Of a stretch of DNA of 64,000 nucleotides, positions 30,222 to 40,673 are shown piece by piece. Both the position numbers and the translations under genes were made by a program. Under the pieces are notes generated by a model, which was given only the letters and a program-made list of their open reading frames with translations, ran no database searches and was not told the DNA's origin. Numbering within the stretch: position 1 is the stretch's first letter; each line of letters opens with the position of its first letter. Origin of the DNA: Prochlorococcus sp. AG-355-P07 (GTDB lineage: Bacteria; Cyanobacteriota; Cyanobacteriia; PCC-6307; Cyanobiaceae). Location of the stretch: NCBI GenBank assembly GCA_003280575.1, contig QCEN01000002.1, forward strand, positions 155,194 to 219,193, written 5' to 3'.

Positions 30222-31763
30222 ATGAATTTAGAATCTTTTCCTTGGTTATCATCTATTGTTTTACTGCCTTTAATTGGGGCATTAATAATGCCTTTCTTGA
30301 GTTCAAAAGAAGGAGAAGATAATACACTCCCTAGAAATATCTCATTAAGTTTTTTATTCATAGATTTTTTATTAATAATTGGAGTCCTTTTTCGTAAATT
30401 CAATCCTTCAGATAGCAATTTGCAACTATTAGAAAGAGCTTCCTGGTTACCCTCAATAGGCTTAGAGTGGTCTCTTGGCGTAGATGGGTTATCTGCTCCT
30501 TTAATAGCTTTGAGTGGGTTAATTACATTTTTATCAGCGGCGGCAAGTTGGAAAATTAAGAAAAAATCCAATCTGTATTTTGCTCTTTTATTAGTGCAAG
30601 CCTCAGCGCAAGCATTGGTTTTCCTTTCTCAAGATTTCCTATTATTTTTCTTGGCATGGGAACTTGAATTGGTTCCAGTATATCTCCTTATTGCTATTTG
30701 GGGTGGGAAAAAGAAATTGTATGCGGCCACAAAATTTATTCTTTATACAGCTTTAGCTTCTTTATTAATACTTATAAGTGGTTTAGCACTTGCTTTGAGT
30801 GGTGATACTTTTACTTTAAATATTACCGATTTAACCAATAAACATGTGACAGGGAGCCTAGCATTGTTATCTTATTTGGGGTTTTTAATTGGTTTTGGGG
30901 TAAAACTCCCTATCTTTCCATTACATACTTGGTTACCCGATGCACATGGAGAGGCTAATGCACCAGTTTCTATGTTACTCGCTGGAATACTTTTAAAAAT
31001 GGGAGGCTACGCTCTCTTAAGATTCAATGTTCAAATACTGCCTGAAGTACATCTTCAAATTGCACCTGCATTAATTATTCTTGGAATCATCAATATAATT
31101 TACGGTGCACTAAATGCATTTGCACAAGATAATGTTAAAAGGAGAATTGCGTGTAGCTCAGTTAGCCATATGGGTTTTGTTCTATTAGGGATTGGAGCAG
31201 TTGATGCTCTAGGTATAAGCGGAGCAATGCTGCAAATGATCAGTCACGGACTTATCGCTGCAGCTATGTTCTTTGTTACTGGCTCCTTTTATGAGAGAAC
31301 AAATACCCTTTCCATTCCTAATATGGGCGGTTTAGCAAAGGTCTTGCCAATAACTTTTGCTTTTTTCTTGGCAAGCTCTTTGGCATCTTTGGCACTACCT
31401 GGGATGAGCGGTTTTATAAGTGAAATAACTGTATTTTTAGGTATCACTAGTCAAGAAGGCTTCAGCTCTATATTTAGATCGATAACCATTCTTATTGCTG
31501 CCATAGGTTTAGTTCTGACGCCAATATATCTATTGTCAATGTGTAGAAGAGTATTCTTTGGCCCTAGAATTCCTGCGCTAGCTACAGTTAGAGAGATGAA
31601 TGGTAGAGAATTGACGATTGGTTTCAGTTTATTATTGCCTACTTTGGTGATAGGCTTTTGGCCGAAAATAGCCATAAATCTATACGAATCTTCAACCAAT
31701 GCTCTCAGTCAGCAACTAACCTTAGCTAAATTGGTAGGAATAATTCCAACTTTAATTAATTAA
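30222..31763 (+). CDS. ndhD: NAD(P)H-quinone oxidoreductase chain 4 (NdhD)
   Basis: Antiporter-like membrane subunit of the thylakoid NDH-1 complex, used in cyclic electron flow and respiration. It is 513 aa with about 14 hydrophobic segments. Conserved proton-channel parts include [39 protein letters not shown] and [15 protein letters not shown]. Whether it is the NdhD1 type or the CO2-uptake type cannot be settled here, but the isolated location without ndhF/cupA neighbours favours NdhD1. prlC follows after 13 bases. Confidence 0.95.
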   Translation: MNLESFPWLSSIVLLPLIGALIMPFLSSKEGEDNTLPRNISLSFLFIDFLLIIGVLFRKFNPSDSNLQLLERASWLPSIGLEWSLGVDGLSAPLIALSGLITFLSAAASWKIKKKSNLYFALLLVQASAQALVFLSQDFLLFFLAWELELVPVYLLIAIWGGKKKLYAATKFILYTALASLLILISGLALALSGDTFTLNITDLTNKHVTGSLALLSYLGFLIGFGVKLPIFPLHTWLPDAHGEANAPVSMLLAGILLKMGGYALLRFNVQILPEVHLQIAPALIILGIINIIYGALNAFAQDNVKRRIACSSVSHMGFVLLGIGAVDALGISGAMLQMISHGLIAAAMFFVTGSFYERTNTLSIPNMGGLAKVLPITFAFFLASSLASLALPGMSGFISEITVFLGITSQEGFSSIFRSITILIAAIGLVLTPIYLLSMCRRVFFGPRIPALATVREMNGRELTIGFSLLLPTLVIGFWPKIAINLYESSTNALSQQLTLAKLVGIIPTLIN

Positions 31764-31776
31764 ATTATTTTAAAAA

Positions 31777-33864
31777 ATGGATACCTCAATTTTTAAATTT
31801 GGAGAATTACCAGAATTTAAAAAATTTACTCCCGAAAACATAAGTAACCAATTTCCAGCAGTACTAGAAAAGATAGCTGAAGACTTCAAAAATATAGAGG
31901 AAAATTTATCTAATTACTCTATTCAAAACCATTTAAATTGGGATAATGTAATAAATCCATTAAATGAAGTCAATGAAATTCTTAGATGGAGTTGGGGTGT
32001 AATAAGTCATTTAAATGCTGTAAATAATTCTGAAAATCTTAGAAATATTTATTCAAAATTCCTTCCCGATATTATTAGCTTGAGTAATAAATTCGGACAA
32101 AGTAAAATAATTTATAATTCTTTAGTCAAGCTTAAAGAAACAAATAACTTTGATCAAATCAAAAACAGAATTTTAGATAAAGAAATCCTCGAAATGCAAC
32201 ATAGAGGAATTTCATTACAAAAAAATGATCAAGAAAATTTCAACAATATTTCAGAAAAGCTTGGAAAGCTATCAACAGAATTCAGCAACAATGTTCTTGA
32301 TGCCACTAATAAATGGTTTTTAATATTAAATAAAAAATCTGAAGTCAAAGGTCTACCTGAACGTGTACTCGAATTGATGGCAATTTCTGCACACAAACAC
32401 TTAAAAAAAGATGAAGAAGTTGATATTAAAAATGGTCCTTGGAAATTAAGTCTAGACATACCAACCTATACCTCGTTTATGACATATGCTACCAACCGTA
32501 ATCTTAGAAAGAAATTATATAAGGCATTCGTTGGTAGGGCTTCTCAAGGAGAAAAAAATAATTCTCAAATCATTGAAAAGATTTTATCTCTTAGAAATAA
32601 ACAGGCTAATCTTCTCGGTTATAAAAGTTGGGCAGAACTAAGTTTGTCAACGAAAATGGCGAAAGAAATTAAAAATGTTGAAAAACTTTTAGAAGAATTG
32701 AGAGTACCAGCATTCAAAACCGCAAAAATTGAATTAGAAATGCTCGATAAGTTTTCTAAAGCCAATGGCTTTTCAAAATCACAGAATATCGAGCCATGGG
32801 ATATTAGTTATTGGTCCGAACTTCTTAGAAAGGAAAAGCTCAATTTGGATCAAGAGTCTTTGAGACCTTGGTTCCCATTAAATGATGTTTTGACAGGATT
32901 ATTTAAATTAAGTGAAAAGCTTTTTGAAATTAAAGTAGTCGAGGCAACTGATGAGGCACCACTGTGGAATGATGACGTTTTATTTTTTAATATCCTCAAT
33001 AAAGAAGATGATAAAATAGCATCTTTTTACCTCGATCCATATTCGAGGCCTGAATCAAAGAGAGGCGGGGCATGGATGGATGAATGTTTGAATAAAAATA
33101 ATATTGGGGGAAAGACCCTCCCTGTAGCCTATCTCGTTTGTAATCAGACCCCACCATCAAAAGACAAACCTAGTTTGATGAGTTTTGAAGAAGTTCAGAC
33201 ACTTTTCCATGAATTTGGCCATGGTCTTCAACACATGCTTACTACTGTAAATCTTCCTCAAGCAGCTGGCATCAACAACGTTGAATGGGATGCAGTGGAA
33301 CTTCCAAGTCAATTTATGGAAAATTGGTGTTTTCACAAAAATACACTCATGAATATTGCTAAGCACTATAAAACTGGAGAAAAATTATCCGATGAGAATT
33401 TTGAGAAGCTCCTAAAGAATAGAACTTTTAATTGTGGTATGGCTACTCTTAGACAACTACATTTTGCAATTACAGACCTCAGATTACACAGCAGTATTGA
33501 TGAAAACGTAGGTAAAACAGCAGATGAAATAAGAAGAGAAATTGCAAAACAAACTACTGTAATCGAACCGATTCAAGAAGATAAATTTCTTTGTTGTTTT
33601 AGTCATATATTTGCCGGTGGATATTCTGCAGGATATTACTCATATAAATGGGCTGAAGTTCTAAGTGCTGATGCATTTTCAATGTTTGAAGAAGCTGATC
33701 TAGAAAACCCTGAAGATTTAAAGTTAATAGGAAAGAAATTTAAAGATACAATCCTTAGCTTGGGAGGAAGCTTACCTCCAATAGACATATTTAAACTATT
33801 CAGAGGAAGAGAGCCACAAACAGATTCCTTAATAAGACAATTAGGTCTATCTGGAGCTACATAA
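31777..33864 (+). CDS. prlC: Oligopeptidase A (M3 family metallopeptidase)
   Basis: Cytoplasmic zinc peptidase that degrades short peptides such as cleaved signal peptides. The zinc motif HEFGHGLQHML and the downstream Glu in NNVEWDAVELPSQFMENW are both present. So is the C-terminal HIFAGGYSAGYYSYKWAEV, the typical substrate-binding segment. The 695 aa are full length. It is convergent with the lipase gene; if the lipase frame is corrected, the two overlap by eight bases at 33857-33864. Confidence 0.95.
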   Translation: MDTSIFKFGELPEFKKFTPENISNQFPAVLEKIAEDFKNIEENLSNYSIQNHLNWDNVINPLNEVNEILRWSWGVISHLNAVNNSENLRNIYSKFLPDIISLSNKFGQSKIIYNSLVKLKETNNFDQIKNRILDKEILEMQHRGISLQKNDQENFNNISEKLGKLSTEFSNNVLDATNKWFLILNKKSEVKGLPERVLELMAISAHKHLKKDEEVDIKNGPWKLSLDIPTYTSFMTYATNRNLRKKLYKAFVGRASQGEKNNSQIIEKILSLRNKQANLLGYKSWAELSLSTKMAKEIKNVEKLLEELRVPAFKTAKIELEMLDKFSKANGFSKSQNIEPWDISYWSELLRKEKLNLDQESLRPWFPLNDVLTGLFKLSEKLFEIKVVEATDEAPLWNDDVLFFNILNKEDDKIASFYLDPYSRPESKRGGAWMDECLNKNNIGGKTLPVAYLVCNQTPPSKDKPSLMSFEEVQTLFHEFGHGLQHMLTTVNLPQAAGINNVEWDAVELPSQFMENWCFHKNTLMNIAKHYKTGEKLSDENFEKLLKNRTFNCGMATLRQLHFAITDLRLHSSIDENVGKTADEIRREIAKQTTVIEPIQEDKFLCCFSHIFAGGYSAGYYSYKWAEVLSADAFSMFEEADLENPEDLKLIGKKFKDTILSLGGSLPPIDIFKLFRGREPQTDSLIRQLGLSGAT

Positions 33865-33920
33865 TAATTTCATCAATTATTTTGTTAACCACAGATTTAT
33901 TTCTTACGAGATTTCTATGT

Positions 33921-34469
33921 TTATATACTTTTACTGATATTTTTTTTTCCAAAATTTAAATTTGTCCACCAGCCAGGGAAAACCATCATATCCCAATAAG
34001 TAAAGAAATTTATAAACTCAATATCATCAAGAAAAAAATCATTGTTTGCGAGTTCTCTTAAAAACTTACTATTAATTTTCATTTCAGATATTCCTCTAAA
34101 AGGATATTTAGGTATTAATTGAGCCATTAAAGTCCCCTTGTGAGGTGACCCTATGGATATTAATCTTCTTGTTCTTTTATACCCATTAAATTTTTGAAGC
34201 CAGTACCTGCCAATTATTCCTCCCATAGAGAATCCCAAAATATCTATTTTTTTTTCTAAACCATATTTCTCTAAAATTAATTCGTTTAATTTATTAGCCA
34301 AATCATGAATTGAAGTCATTCCATATGAATGCTTAAGAGTTGGAGCAAAATATTCAATGCCAATATCATCAAGTTTTGAAGTTATAGAAGAAAAAATACT
34401 TGAAGTATTCCAAAGACCATGAATCAATATAATAGGATTTCTTTTTTCCAATACTTTAATTATTTTCAA
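33921..34469 (-). CDS. Lipase-like alpha/beta hydrolase, C-terminus lost by frameshift in an A9 run
   Basis: Small lipase-type hydrolase (HGLWNTSSIF oxyanion-hole region, nucleophile elbow DILGFSMGGIIGRYW). TTG start, overlapping folB by 14 bases. As read, it ends at 182 aa right after a run of nine A on the coding strand (plus coordinates 33940-33948) with a non-family tail. Removing one A continues the protein with VKVYKHRNLVRNKSVVNKII to a TAG at 33857. The His in KHRNLVRN sits where the catalytic His of this fold is expected. The annotated product would therefore lack its catalytic His unless slippage corrects it. The natural substrate is unknown. Confidence 0.82.
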   Translation of the reverse strand: MKIIKVLEKRNPIILIHGLWNTSSIFSSITSKLDDIGIEYFAPTLKHSYGMTSIHDLANKLNELILEKYGLEKKIDILGFSMGGIIGRYWLQKFNGYKRTRRLISIGSPHKGTLMAQLIPKYPFRGISEMKINSKFLRELANNDFFLDDIEFINFFTYWDMMVFPGWWTNLNFGKKNISKSI

Positions 34470-34818
34470 GAATTCTTATTATTGAAACCTTCCCATCAAA
34501 ACCTGTGATTGGAGGATTACATTTTGTCAAAATAATTTTAACTTTAGAAAGCTTAAATTCCTGATTAATAATTTCTAAAATTTCGTTTGAATATTTTTCG
34601 ATTGTGAAACAATATATATTCTCTGATTGATCTTTTAAAATTTGAACTAATTTTGAATAGTCAACTGTTTTTTTTATATCATCATTAACTGTACATTTTT
34701 CAAAATCAGTCCACAAAAATATATCTAAAATAAATAGTTGACCTAATTCCCTTTCTTCATCAAGAACACCAACCCTAGCCCAAAGTTTAATATTCTCAAT
34801 TTTTAATAAAGTCTCCAT
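34456..34818 (-). CDS. folB: Dihydroneopterin aldolase
   Basis: Folate pathway enzyme that cleaves dihydroneopterin. At 120 aa it is family length. It begins with IENIKLWARVGVLDEERELGQ, containing the usual Gly-x-x-x-x-E pterin-binding start, and ends with VKIILTKCNPPITGFDGKVS. It sits between proA (11 bases upstream) and the lipase (overlapping), so the three are likely one transcript. Confidence 0.92.
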   Translation of the reverse strand: METLLKIENIKLWARVGVLDEERELGQLFILDIFLWTDFEKCTVNDDIKKTVDYSKLVQILKDQSENIYCFTIEKYSNEILEIINQEFKLSKVKIILTKCNPPITGFDGKVSIIRILENN

Positions 34819-34829
34819 CTTTAAAAGTT

Positions 34830-36140
34830 TTAAAGATTTTTATGTGTATAGATAGCCTTTCCTGATGAAAAATCATCAACTATATTCCCATCACCTTTTA
34901 GGAAATATTTATAAGTTACCAAACCTTCTAGGCCTACAGGTCCCCTTGGTGGAAGTGTTTGAGTAGATATTCCAACTTCAGCTCCGAATCCATATCTAAA
35001 CCCATCTGCAAACCTAGTAGAGCAATTATGAAAAACACCTGCACTATCAACTTCGTTCATGAATTTATTGGCAGTATTTGAATTTTCAGTAATTATTCCA
35101 TCTGTATGTTTTGAACTATATTTTTGAATATGTGTGATAGCTTCCTCGAGATTATCAACAATTTTTATCGATAAAATTAAATCCAAATATTCAGTTTTCC
35201 AATCTTCTAGACTAGCCTCAAACTTTAACCCTAATTCAACTGATCTCTTATCGCCAATTAATTTAACATCATAAGAACTAAACAAAGGAATGGCCTTTTC
35301 TAAAAAAGCTGGTGCGATATCTTTATGTACTAATAAAGTTTCGATAGCATTACATGCTGCAGGATATTGAATTTTACTGTCCAAGGCGACTGATAAAGCC
35401 ATCTCTAGATTCGCCTCAATATCTATAAACAAATGACAAATTCCATCAGCATGTCCTAGCACAGGAATTCTTGTATTCTCCTGAATAAATTTAACCAATT
35501 CATTGCTTCCTCTTGGAATTATTAAATTAATATATTTCTCAAGATTTAACATCGCCATGCTATCTTTTCTGCTTGTTAATAAACATATTGCATTTTTATC
35601 TAAACCAGATTCATCTAAACCTTCTTGCAATGCTTTCACTATTGAAGTATTTGTTAAATTCGCTTCACTTCCGCCTTTTAGTATTACTCCATTACCTGAT
35701 CTTATTGCTAAAGAACTAATCTGCATTACAGCATCTGGCCTTGATTCAAAAATAACCCCTAACACTCCAATTGGTACAGTTTTTCTTTCTAAGATCAATC
35801 CATTTGAAAGCTCTCTTTTTATTTGGACTTGATTTACAGGATCCGTCAATTCTCCAACTTTTCTTACTCCTTCAATTCCTGAATTTAATTTTGCTTTTGA
35901 CAACTTTAATCTAGAAAGTAAAGCCCGAGAAATACCTTTTTTTTCTGCACTTGAATAATCCGCACTATTAGCCTCTAATATTTCTTTAGAATTTTTTTCT
36001 AGATAATCAGCCATAAAATTTAAGGCTTTAATTCGATTTTGATTTTCAGTCTGACTTATTTTTATTGATGCCAAACGAACTTTATCAGCTTTTTCTAGAA
36101 GATCATTACCTGGTTTAGAAACTTCAAAGATACTAGCCAT
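34830..36140 (-). CDS. proA: Gamma-glutamyl phosphate reductase
   Basis: Second step of proline synthesis: reduces gamma-glutamyl phosphate to the semialdehyde with NADPH. The aldehyde-dehydrogenase-like fold shows VPIGVLGVIFESRPDAVMQI, GVILKGGSEA, the catalytic Cys in YPAACNAIETLLVH and the C-terminal STQTLPPRGPVGLEGLV. The length of 436 aa is normal. It is the first gene of the proA-folB-lipase run. Confidence 0.96.
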   Translation of the reverse strand: MASIFEVSKPGNDLLEKADKVRLASIKISQTENQNRIKALNFMADYLEKNSKEILEANSADYSSAEKKGISRALLSRLKLSKAKLNSGIEGVRKVGELTDPVNQVQIKRELSNGLILERKTVPIGVLGVIFESRPDAVMQISSLAIRSGNGVILKGGSEANLTNTSIVKALQEGLDESGLDKNAICLLTSRKDSMAMLNLEKYINLIIPRGSNELVKFIQENTRIPVLGHADGICHLFIDIEANLEMALSVALDSKIQYPAACNAIETLLVHKDIAPAFLEKAIPLFSSYDVKLIGDKRSVELGLKFEASLEDWKTEYLDLILSIKIVDNLEEAITHIQKYSSKHTDGIITENSNTANKFMNEVDSAGVFHNCSTRFADGFRYGFGAEVGISTQTLPPRGPVGLEGLVTYKYFLKGDGNIVDDFSSGKAIYTHKNL

Positions 36141-36206
36141 AATTTTTTTTAGTTAATTTAAATATAATTCAAATTAACGATTCTTTAAAGTAAATTTATT
36201 TCTAGG

Positions 36207-39200
36207 TTAATATCTAAAAAATAATTGAACTTGACTTTTCCAATCCCCATTGGAATCATAAGAACCTAATAATTCTAAGTTTGGATTTGCCTGAAAAGTT
36301 AAAATTCCTAAAGGTGAAATATCATCTCTACCTGGAACGGTTTGAAAGGCAAAATTTATCGCATCAGTAATATCAAGCCCTATTTCTGCCACCCAAGCTT
36401 GAGAAGAAAATTCTTCATTAGAAGATGATTGACCATCATTCTCTATATCTAGATTTTCATTGGAAAAAATATTATTTAATGAATCATTATTTTCTATTAA
36501 CGCTGGATATAGAGATAACTGGAATCTTTCACTAAATGCATCAGCATTATTAAGTTGAGAAATAAATGCTCTATTTATTAAATTTGCAGAGTTACCTCCA
36601 ATCAAACCAATAATTTGTGATCTGTTATAACTTGGCGTGCTCCTTAATTGGATTCTTCTATTTTCATCAGCAAAAGATAATTGATCTAAAAATCCTTCAT
36701 AAGATGCTTCAATTTTGATAAGCCTCGAATTACCAATCCCAAATGATCCAAAACCACTAGAAGTTGAATTTACCTCAAGATCACCTGAGATGTTTGAATC
36801 CTGATTGTTTTCACTTATAGGGATTATAGAATCTGGAACTTTACTAACCAGAGAAAAATTAATAAATGGAACAACACCACTTCTTGATGCAAATAAAATA
36901 TAATTATCTTTATTTTTATCAAGTTTAAATGGAGTGGTATATAGATTAGCTCTACCTTTCTTAAGATAAATTAGACCTCTAGCATTTAAATCTTTGCCAA
37001 CCTTTCCGTTTATATTAAGGTCTAATTTAGTATCTAAATAAGCTTGAACTAATTCTGAATATTGAAGTTTAAAATCTGGACCAAGTTTTAATTTAAGATT
37101 ATTAAAACTCAAATTATCCAAATAATTAGGCAAAGTTTCTCCTAAAAGAACTGAATTCAAGATTGTTTCATTTGAAATTATTTCAATATTTTCATTATTA
37201 TTCCAATAGAGTTCAGGCAAATATTTTTTATCCTCTTTTCGTATAAGATTTTTTTCTTTTTTATTATTTTGATTGGTGCCATTAAAATTGATAAATCCAT
37301 TATTAAAAGATAGAGAACCTCTCAAAACAGGACTTTCAAATGATCCACTTAAATCGACATCTGAATCTATTAAAAAATTAAAATTATCTTTCTTTAAAGT
37401 AAATTTATTCGTTATCAAATTAATTTCTGCATTATCGGAATCATTCTTACTATAAAAAGGCAAAGAACCTTTTATAAAAATTTTTCCAGAATCATCATCC
37501 TTAGCTTGTAGATTATTGATCTCTAAAGAATCAAAATCAAAAATTATTGTGCTATTAATATCTTTTATTAAATTGTTTAAAAAATTAATTTTAGAATCTT
37601 TTAATACTATAAATCCATTTAAAAGAGGTTTATTTAAGGTTCCTTTTAGAATCACTCTAAAGTTCACATCACCTTCATTAAAAGTAAAGTATTCATCAGC
37701 AAAAATATCTATTAACTCAATAAATTTTCCATTCCCAATCAATCTAAGATCTAAGTTATCAGATTTATTTATAGGTATTGAGCCTTCAATATTAATTGGG
37801 ATTTCAGAATCATTTATGAGAAGGGAAAAATCAACATCAAAAATTGAATTATTAAATTCAACTAGTCCTTTGTCAAATTTTATTATGTTATTTTTAATTG
37901 ATAAATTATTGGAAAAAATATCGCTAGAAAACGATTTTCTATCAAGATCATAAAATAAATTTATATCCAACCCTCCAAGAAAATCTCTTTTTTTATTTAA
38001 AAATATATTTGCTGCACTTAATGGAAATTTTTTAATTCTTAAAGAACCTTTCCCTTTTAATAATCCTCCTTCCAAATCAATCAAAAATTTCTCTTTATTA
38101 TTCTTAAAGTCATTTCTAGATACATCAAGATAGCCATCTAATTTTGCATTCAATTTGTAATTAACTGGACTATCGCCCTTAATAGTAATTTTTCCATTGT
38201 ATCTACTTCTAAATTTATTTAGATATTTTTGCAAATTAAATTTGTCCTCTTGCAAATTAGTATTTTCAATAAATTCATTTATAAAATCAATCCTCTCTTT
38301 AAGTGATTTATTATCTTTATTTATTTCTAAATCATCCAAAATATTCGATTCACTTACAGAAATTACTTCCTTATTATCAAAGTTAAAAATATCAATAGCG
38401 GTAAGTATCGTCCAACTAGTGCTTATATTCTTTAATTCTGAATTAATTAAATTATTTTTACTTGAATCATATACGATTTCAATTATCCCCCCATCAATTG
38501 GATACAATGAAGAATCTATATAAATAGAATTATTGTTGACACTGAAATCAAATAATGAATTGGCGAGATTAATATTTCCGTATTTACCAAAACTCCAAGC
38601 AATTCTCCCATCAAGATATGACTGATCTGAAGAAATTGATCCCTCACCATTAATAATACCATCAATCCTATCGAATTGATTTTTGTTTATAGATAATTCA
38701 AGTTCATCAAGAGGAAAGTTATCCGCGCGCCAATAATAATTATCTTCCTCTTTGACTATACCTACAGTACCTTTATTCGAATTAAAAACTCTTATAAAAT
38801 TTGCATTATCTAGTTTAAGATCAGAATCAAATTTGATTGAAAGAAATGAAGGGATTGGAGAATATCTATTTTTCATATTAAGCAGAAATTCATTATTTAC
38901 ATTTTTAATATCTCCCTCCCAAATTTCTTTAATGCGGATACCTTTAAAGTTCGGATAATCAAGATTAAAGTTTATCGAAATATCAGGATCATTAATTTTT
39001 CCTTTTATTTCTCCTTTAGCAGTAATGAAACCCCTAATATCATTTTTTCGGAAAATATTTAAATTAGATAATTGAGTTCTATTTATTTTAAAAATAGTAT
39101 CTATATCACCAAAATTAATACCTCTTCTATCAAACCAATAGGGAATATTACCCGATAATTGGATATCTGGATTAAGGCTATTAATATATCCAATACTTCC

Positions 39201-40166
39201 TTTTAGATCAATATTATTGGAACTTTTATTAAATGGTACATTTAGATTAAAATTCGAAGTCAAAGTTCCATAATTTAATTTTTCTGAATTGCCAATTAAA
39301 TTATTATCTCTACAAAAAAACTTAGTTGAATCTGCATTTATATTTTCTGAGAAATCTTCCGATTTTATTTTTAAATCAGTAAAAGAAAATCTCCCTTTGC
39401 AAAATGTTTCATTTGGTAATTTATTGAATTTAAAGTTAGATTTAAAACTTCCTTTTTTAAAACTTATTTTTCTATTCCGAATAATATATTCAGAATCCTC
39501 AAGATCTAAACCCCTAGAAAATAAATCCAGTTTTAAAAAGTCTTGATTTAATTTTGTATTCAATTTAAATTTTAAAAAACCTTTTTCATTAAAATTTGAT
39601 TTTATATTTGCAATGATTTGTCTACTACTTGACTTGTAGATAAAATTACCTTTTACTTTTGTTTTTAATCCTGCTTTTTTAAACTTAAGGATTGAATATT
39701 TATTTAGATTAAAGTTCAATTCATATTTTAATTTTGATTTTTTTGTACTTCTATCTTTTTCATAAGATTTATCCCTTTTAAAAAAATCTCTACCAATATT
39801 AATTGCAGCTTGCTCAGGACTTATTTTTACTATCCATTTTTGTTTTAAAAAAGAACTAAAAGGCATAATGCCCACATATACATTTTTAGCTTTAATTTCA
39901 GAATCTAAATCTTTTTTATCATTAATTTTTGAATTACCTAAAGAAAAACCTAAAAATCTAATGCCGACATAATCACCCAAATCAACATTTTTACCTAAAA
40001 GATTCTCAATATTTGCTTCTAATTCTAATTTCCTAGAACTATAAGTTTCTTTTAAAAAATTATTTAATAAAAAAGTGCCTAAAAAACTCAAAGGTAAAAG
40101 CATCCCTATTAAAAGAATCTTGGTATTTAAATTTAGAGATCTAATTTTTTTCAAGTTAGAGCCCAA
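36207..40166 (-). CDS. tamB: TamB/DUF490 family inner-membrane-anchored envelope protein
   Basis: Very large protein of 1319 aa. It has one N-terminal membrane anchor (about 15-35), then a long series of beta-strand repeats rich in Asn, Ile, Asp and Lys. The C-terminal TamB domain is recognisable from about 1000 on (ASYEGFLDQLSFADENRR, SYNRSQIIGLIGGNSANL, and a terminal strand QVQLFFRY). Family members bridge the inner and outer membranes and help in outer-membrane protein assembly or lipid transport; that role is inferred. TTG start. It is the largest gene in the window, and several open frames on its opposite strand are only shadows. Confidence 0.88.
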   Translation of the reverse strand: MGSNLKKIRSLNLNTKILLIGMLLPLSFLGTFLLNNFLKETYSSRKLELEANIENLLGKNVDLGDYVGIRFLGFSLGNSKINDKKDLDSEIKAKNVYVGIMPFSSFLKQKWIVKISPEQAAINIGRDFFKRDKSYEKDRSTKKSKLKYELNFNLNKYSILKFKKAGLKTKVKGNFIYKSSSRQIIANIKSNFNEKGFLKFKLNTKLNQDFLKLDLFSRGLDLEDSEYIIRNRKISFKKGSFKSNFKFNKLPNETFCKGRFSFTDLKIKSEDFSENINADSTKFFCRDNNLIGNSEKLNYGTLTSNFNLNVPFNKSSNNIDLKGSIGYINSLNPDIQLSGNIPYWFDRRGINFGDIDTIFKINRTQLSNLNIFRKNDIRGFITAKGEIKGKINDPDISINFNLDYPNFKGIRIKEIWEGDIKNVNNEFLLNMKNRYSPIPSFLSIKFDSDLKLDNANFIRVFNSNKGTVGIVKEEDNYYWRADNFPLDELELSINKNQFDRIDGIINGEGSISSDQSYLDGRIAWSFGKYGNINLANSLFDFSVNNNSIYIDSSLYPIDGGIIEIVYDSSKNNLINSELKNISTSWTILTAIDIFNFDNKEVISVSESNILDDLEINKDNKSLKERIDFINEFIENTNLQEDKFNLQKYLNKFRSRYNGKITIKGDSPVNYKLNAKLDGYLDVSRNDFKNNKEKFLIDLEGGLLKGKGSLRIKKFPLSAANIFLNKKRDFLGGLDINLFYDLDRKSFSSDIFSNNLSIKNNIIKFDKGLVEFNNSIFDVDFSLLINDSEIPINIEGSIPINKSDNLDLRLIGNGKFIELIDIFADEYFTFNEGDVNFRVILKGTLNKPLLNGFIVLKDSKINFLNNLIKDINSTIIFDFDSLEINNLQAKDDDSGKIFIKGSLPFYSKNDSDNAEINLITNKFTLKKDNFNFLIDSDVDLSGSFESPVLRGSLSFNNGFINFNGTNQNNKKEKNLIRKEDKKYLPELYWNNNENIEIISNETILNSVLLGETLPNYLDNLSFNNLKLKLGPDFKLQYSELVQAYLDTKLDLNINGKVGKDLNARGLIYLKKGRANLYTTPFKLDKNKDNYILFASRSGVVPFINFSLVSKVPDSIIPISENNQDSNISGDLEVNSTSSGFGSFGIGNSRLIKIEASYEGFLDQLSFADENRRIQLRSTPSYNRSQIIGLIGGNSANLINRAFISQLNNADAFSERFQLSLYPALIENNDSLNNIFSNENLDIENDGQSSSNEEFSSQAWVAEIGLDITDAINFAFQTVPGRDDISPLGILTFQANPNLELLGSYDSNGDWKSQVQLFFRY

Positions 40167-40218
40167 AAATAGAGTAGGCTTACAAAATATAAGAAATTAA
40201 TGAGGTCAAAGCCACTAA

Positions 40219-40662
40219 ATGTCTTTTTTTGAACTATTAGAGAATACACCCAAATTTTTTGGATTCATTGGAATATTTCTTTTAATTTGCACAATAGCAG
40301 CCTTTATATTTAATTTTGGTTTTAAATTTCGAATAATTGGAGCAACTATCTTTTCATTATTGCTTTCTTTCAGTAGTTGGGCATTTATACAAAGTTACTC
40401 CGAAAAGGTTGTAATAGAAGGTGCAAAATATATTCCAATTGTTTATGACAATGGGTTCGATCTGATTATTGCAAAAGCAGATGATGAATTTCCTGAAAAA
40501 TCTATAGAACCAACTTTAGAACAATTATCGGAAAACTTAATGAAAGGTAGCAGATCTGGTGCGAATGTAAAAATCAAGATAAGAAAACTTGATAAAATTT
40601 CAGATGGTATAAGTAAACCAGTGGTTATAGGAGAAGTTCAGAAAAATGTCAAAATGAATTAG
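40219..40662 (+). CDS. ycf51: Ycf51-like protein (DUF2518)
   Basis: Protein of 147 aa with two N-terminal membrane helices (about 14-34 and 38-58), then a soluble domain with a VVIEGAKYIPIVYDNGFDL region typical of the cyanobacterial/plastid Ycf51 family. The function is unknown. It probably lies in the thylakoid or plasma membrane. It is divergent from tamB across about 50 bases and is followed by two small genes on the same strand. Confidence 0.75.
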   Translation: MSFFELLENTPKFFGFIGIFLLICTIAAFIFNFGFKFRIIGATIFSLLLSFSSWAFIQSYSEKVVIEGAKYIPIVYDNGFDLIIAKADDEFPEKSIEPTLEQLSENLMKGSRSGANVKIKIRKLDKISDGISKPVVIGEVQKNVKMN

Positions 40663-40673
40663 TCTTTTAAAAA

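Noticed and set aside
37516..39546. Several plus-strand frames of 60-145 residues inside the tamB region
   Set aside because: All oppose the continuous 1319-codon tamB frame and lack recognisable motifs; AT-rich, Asn/Ile/Leu-rich coding DNA gives such shadows.
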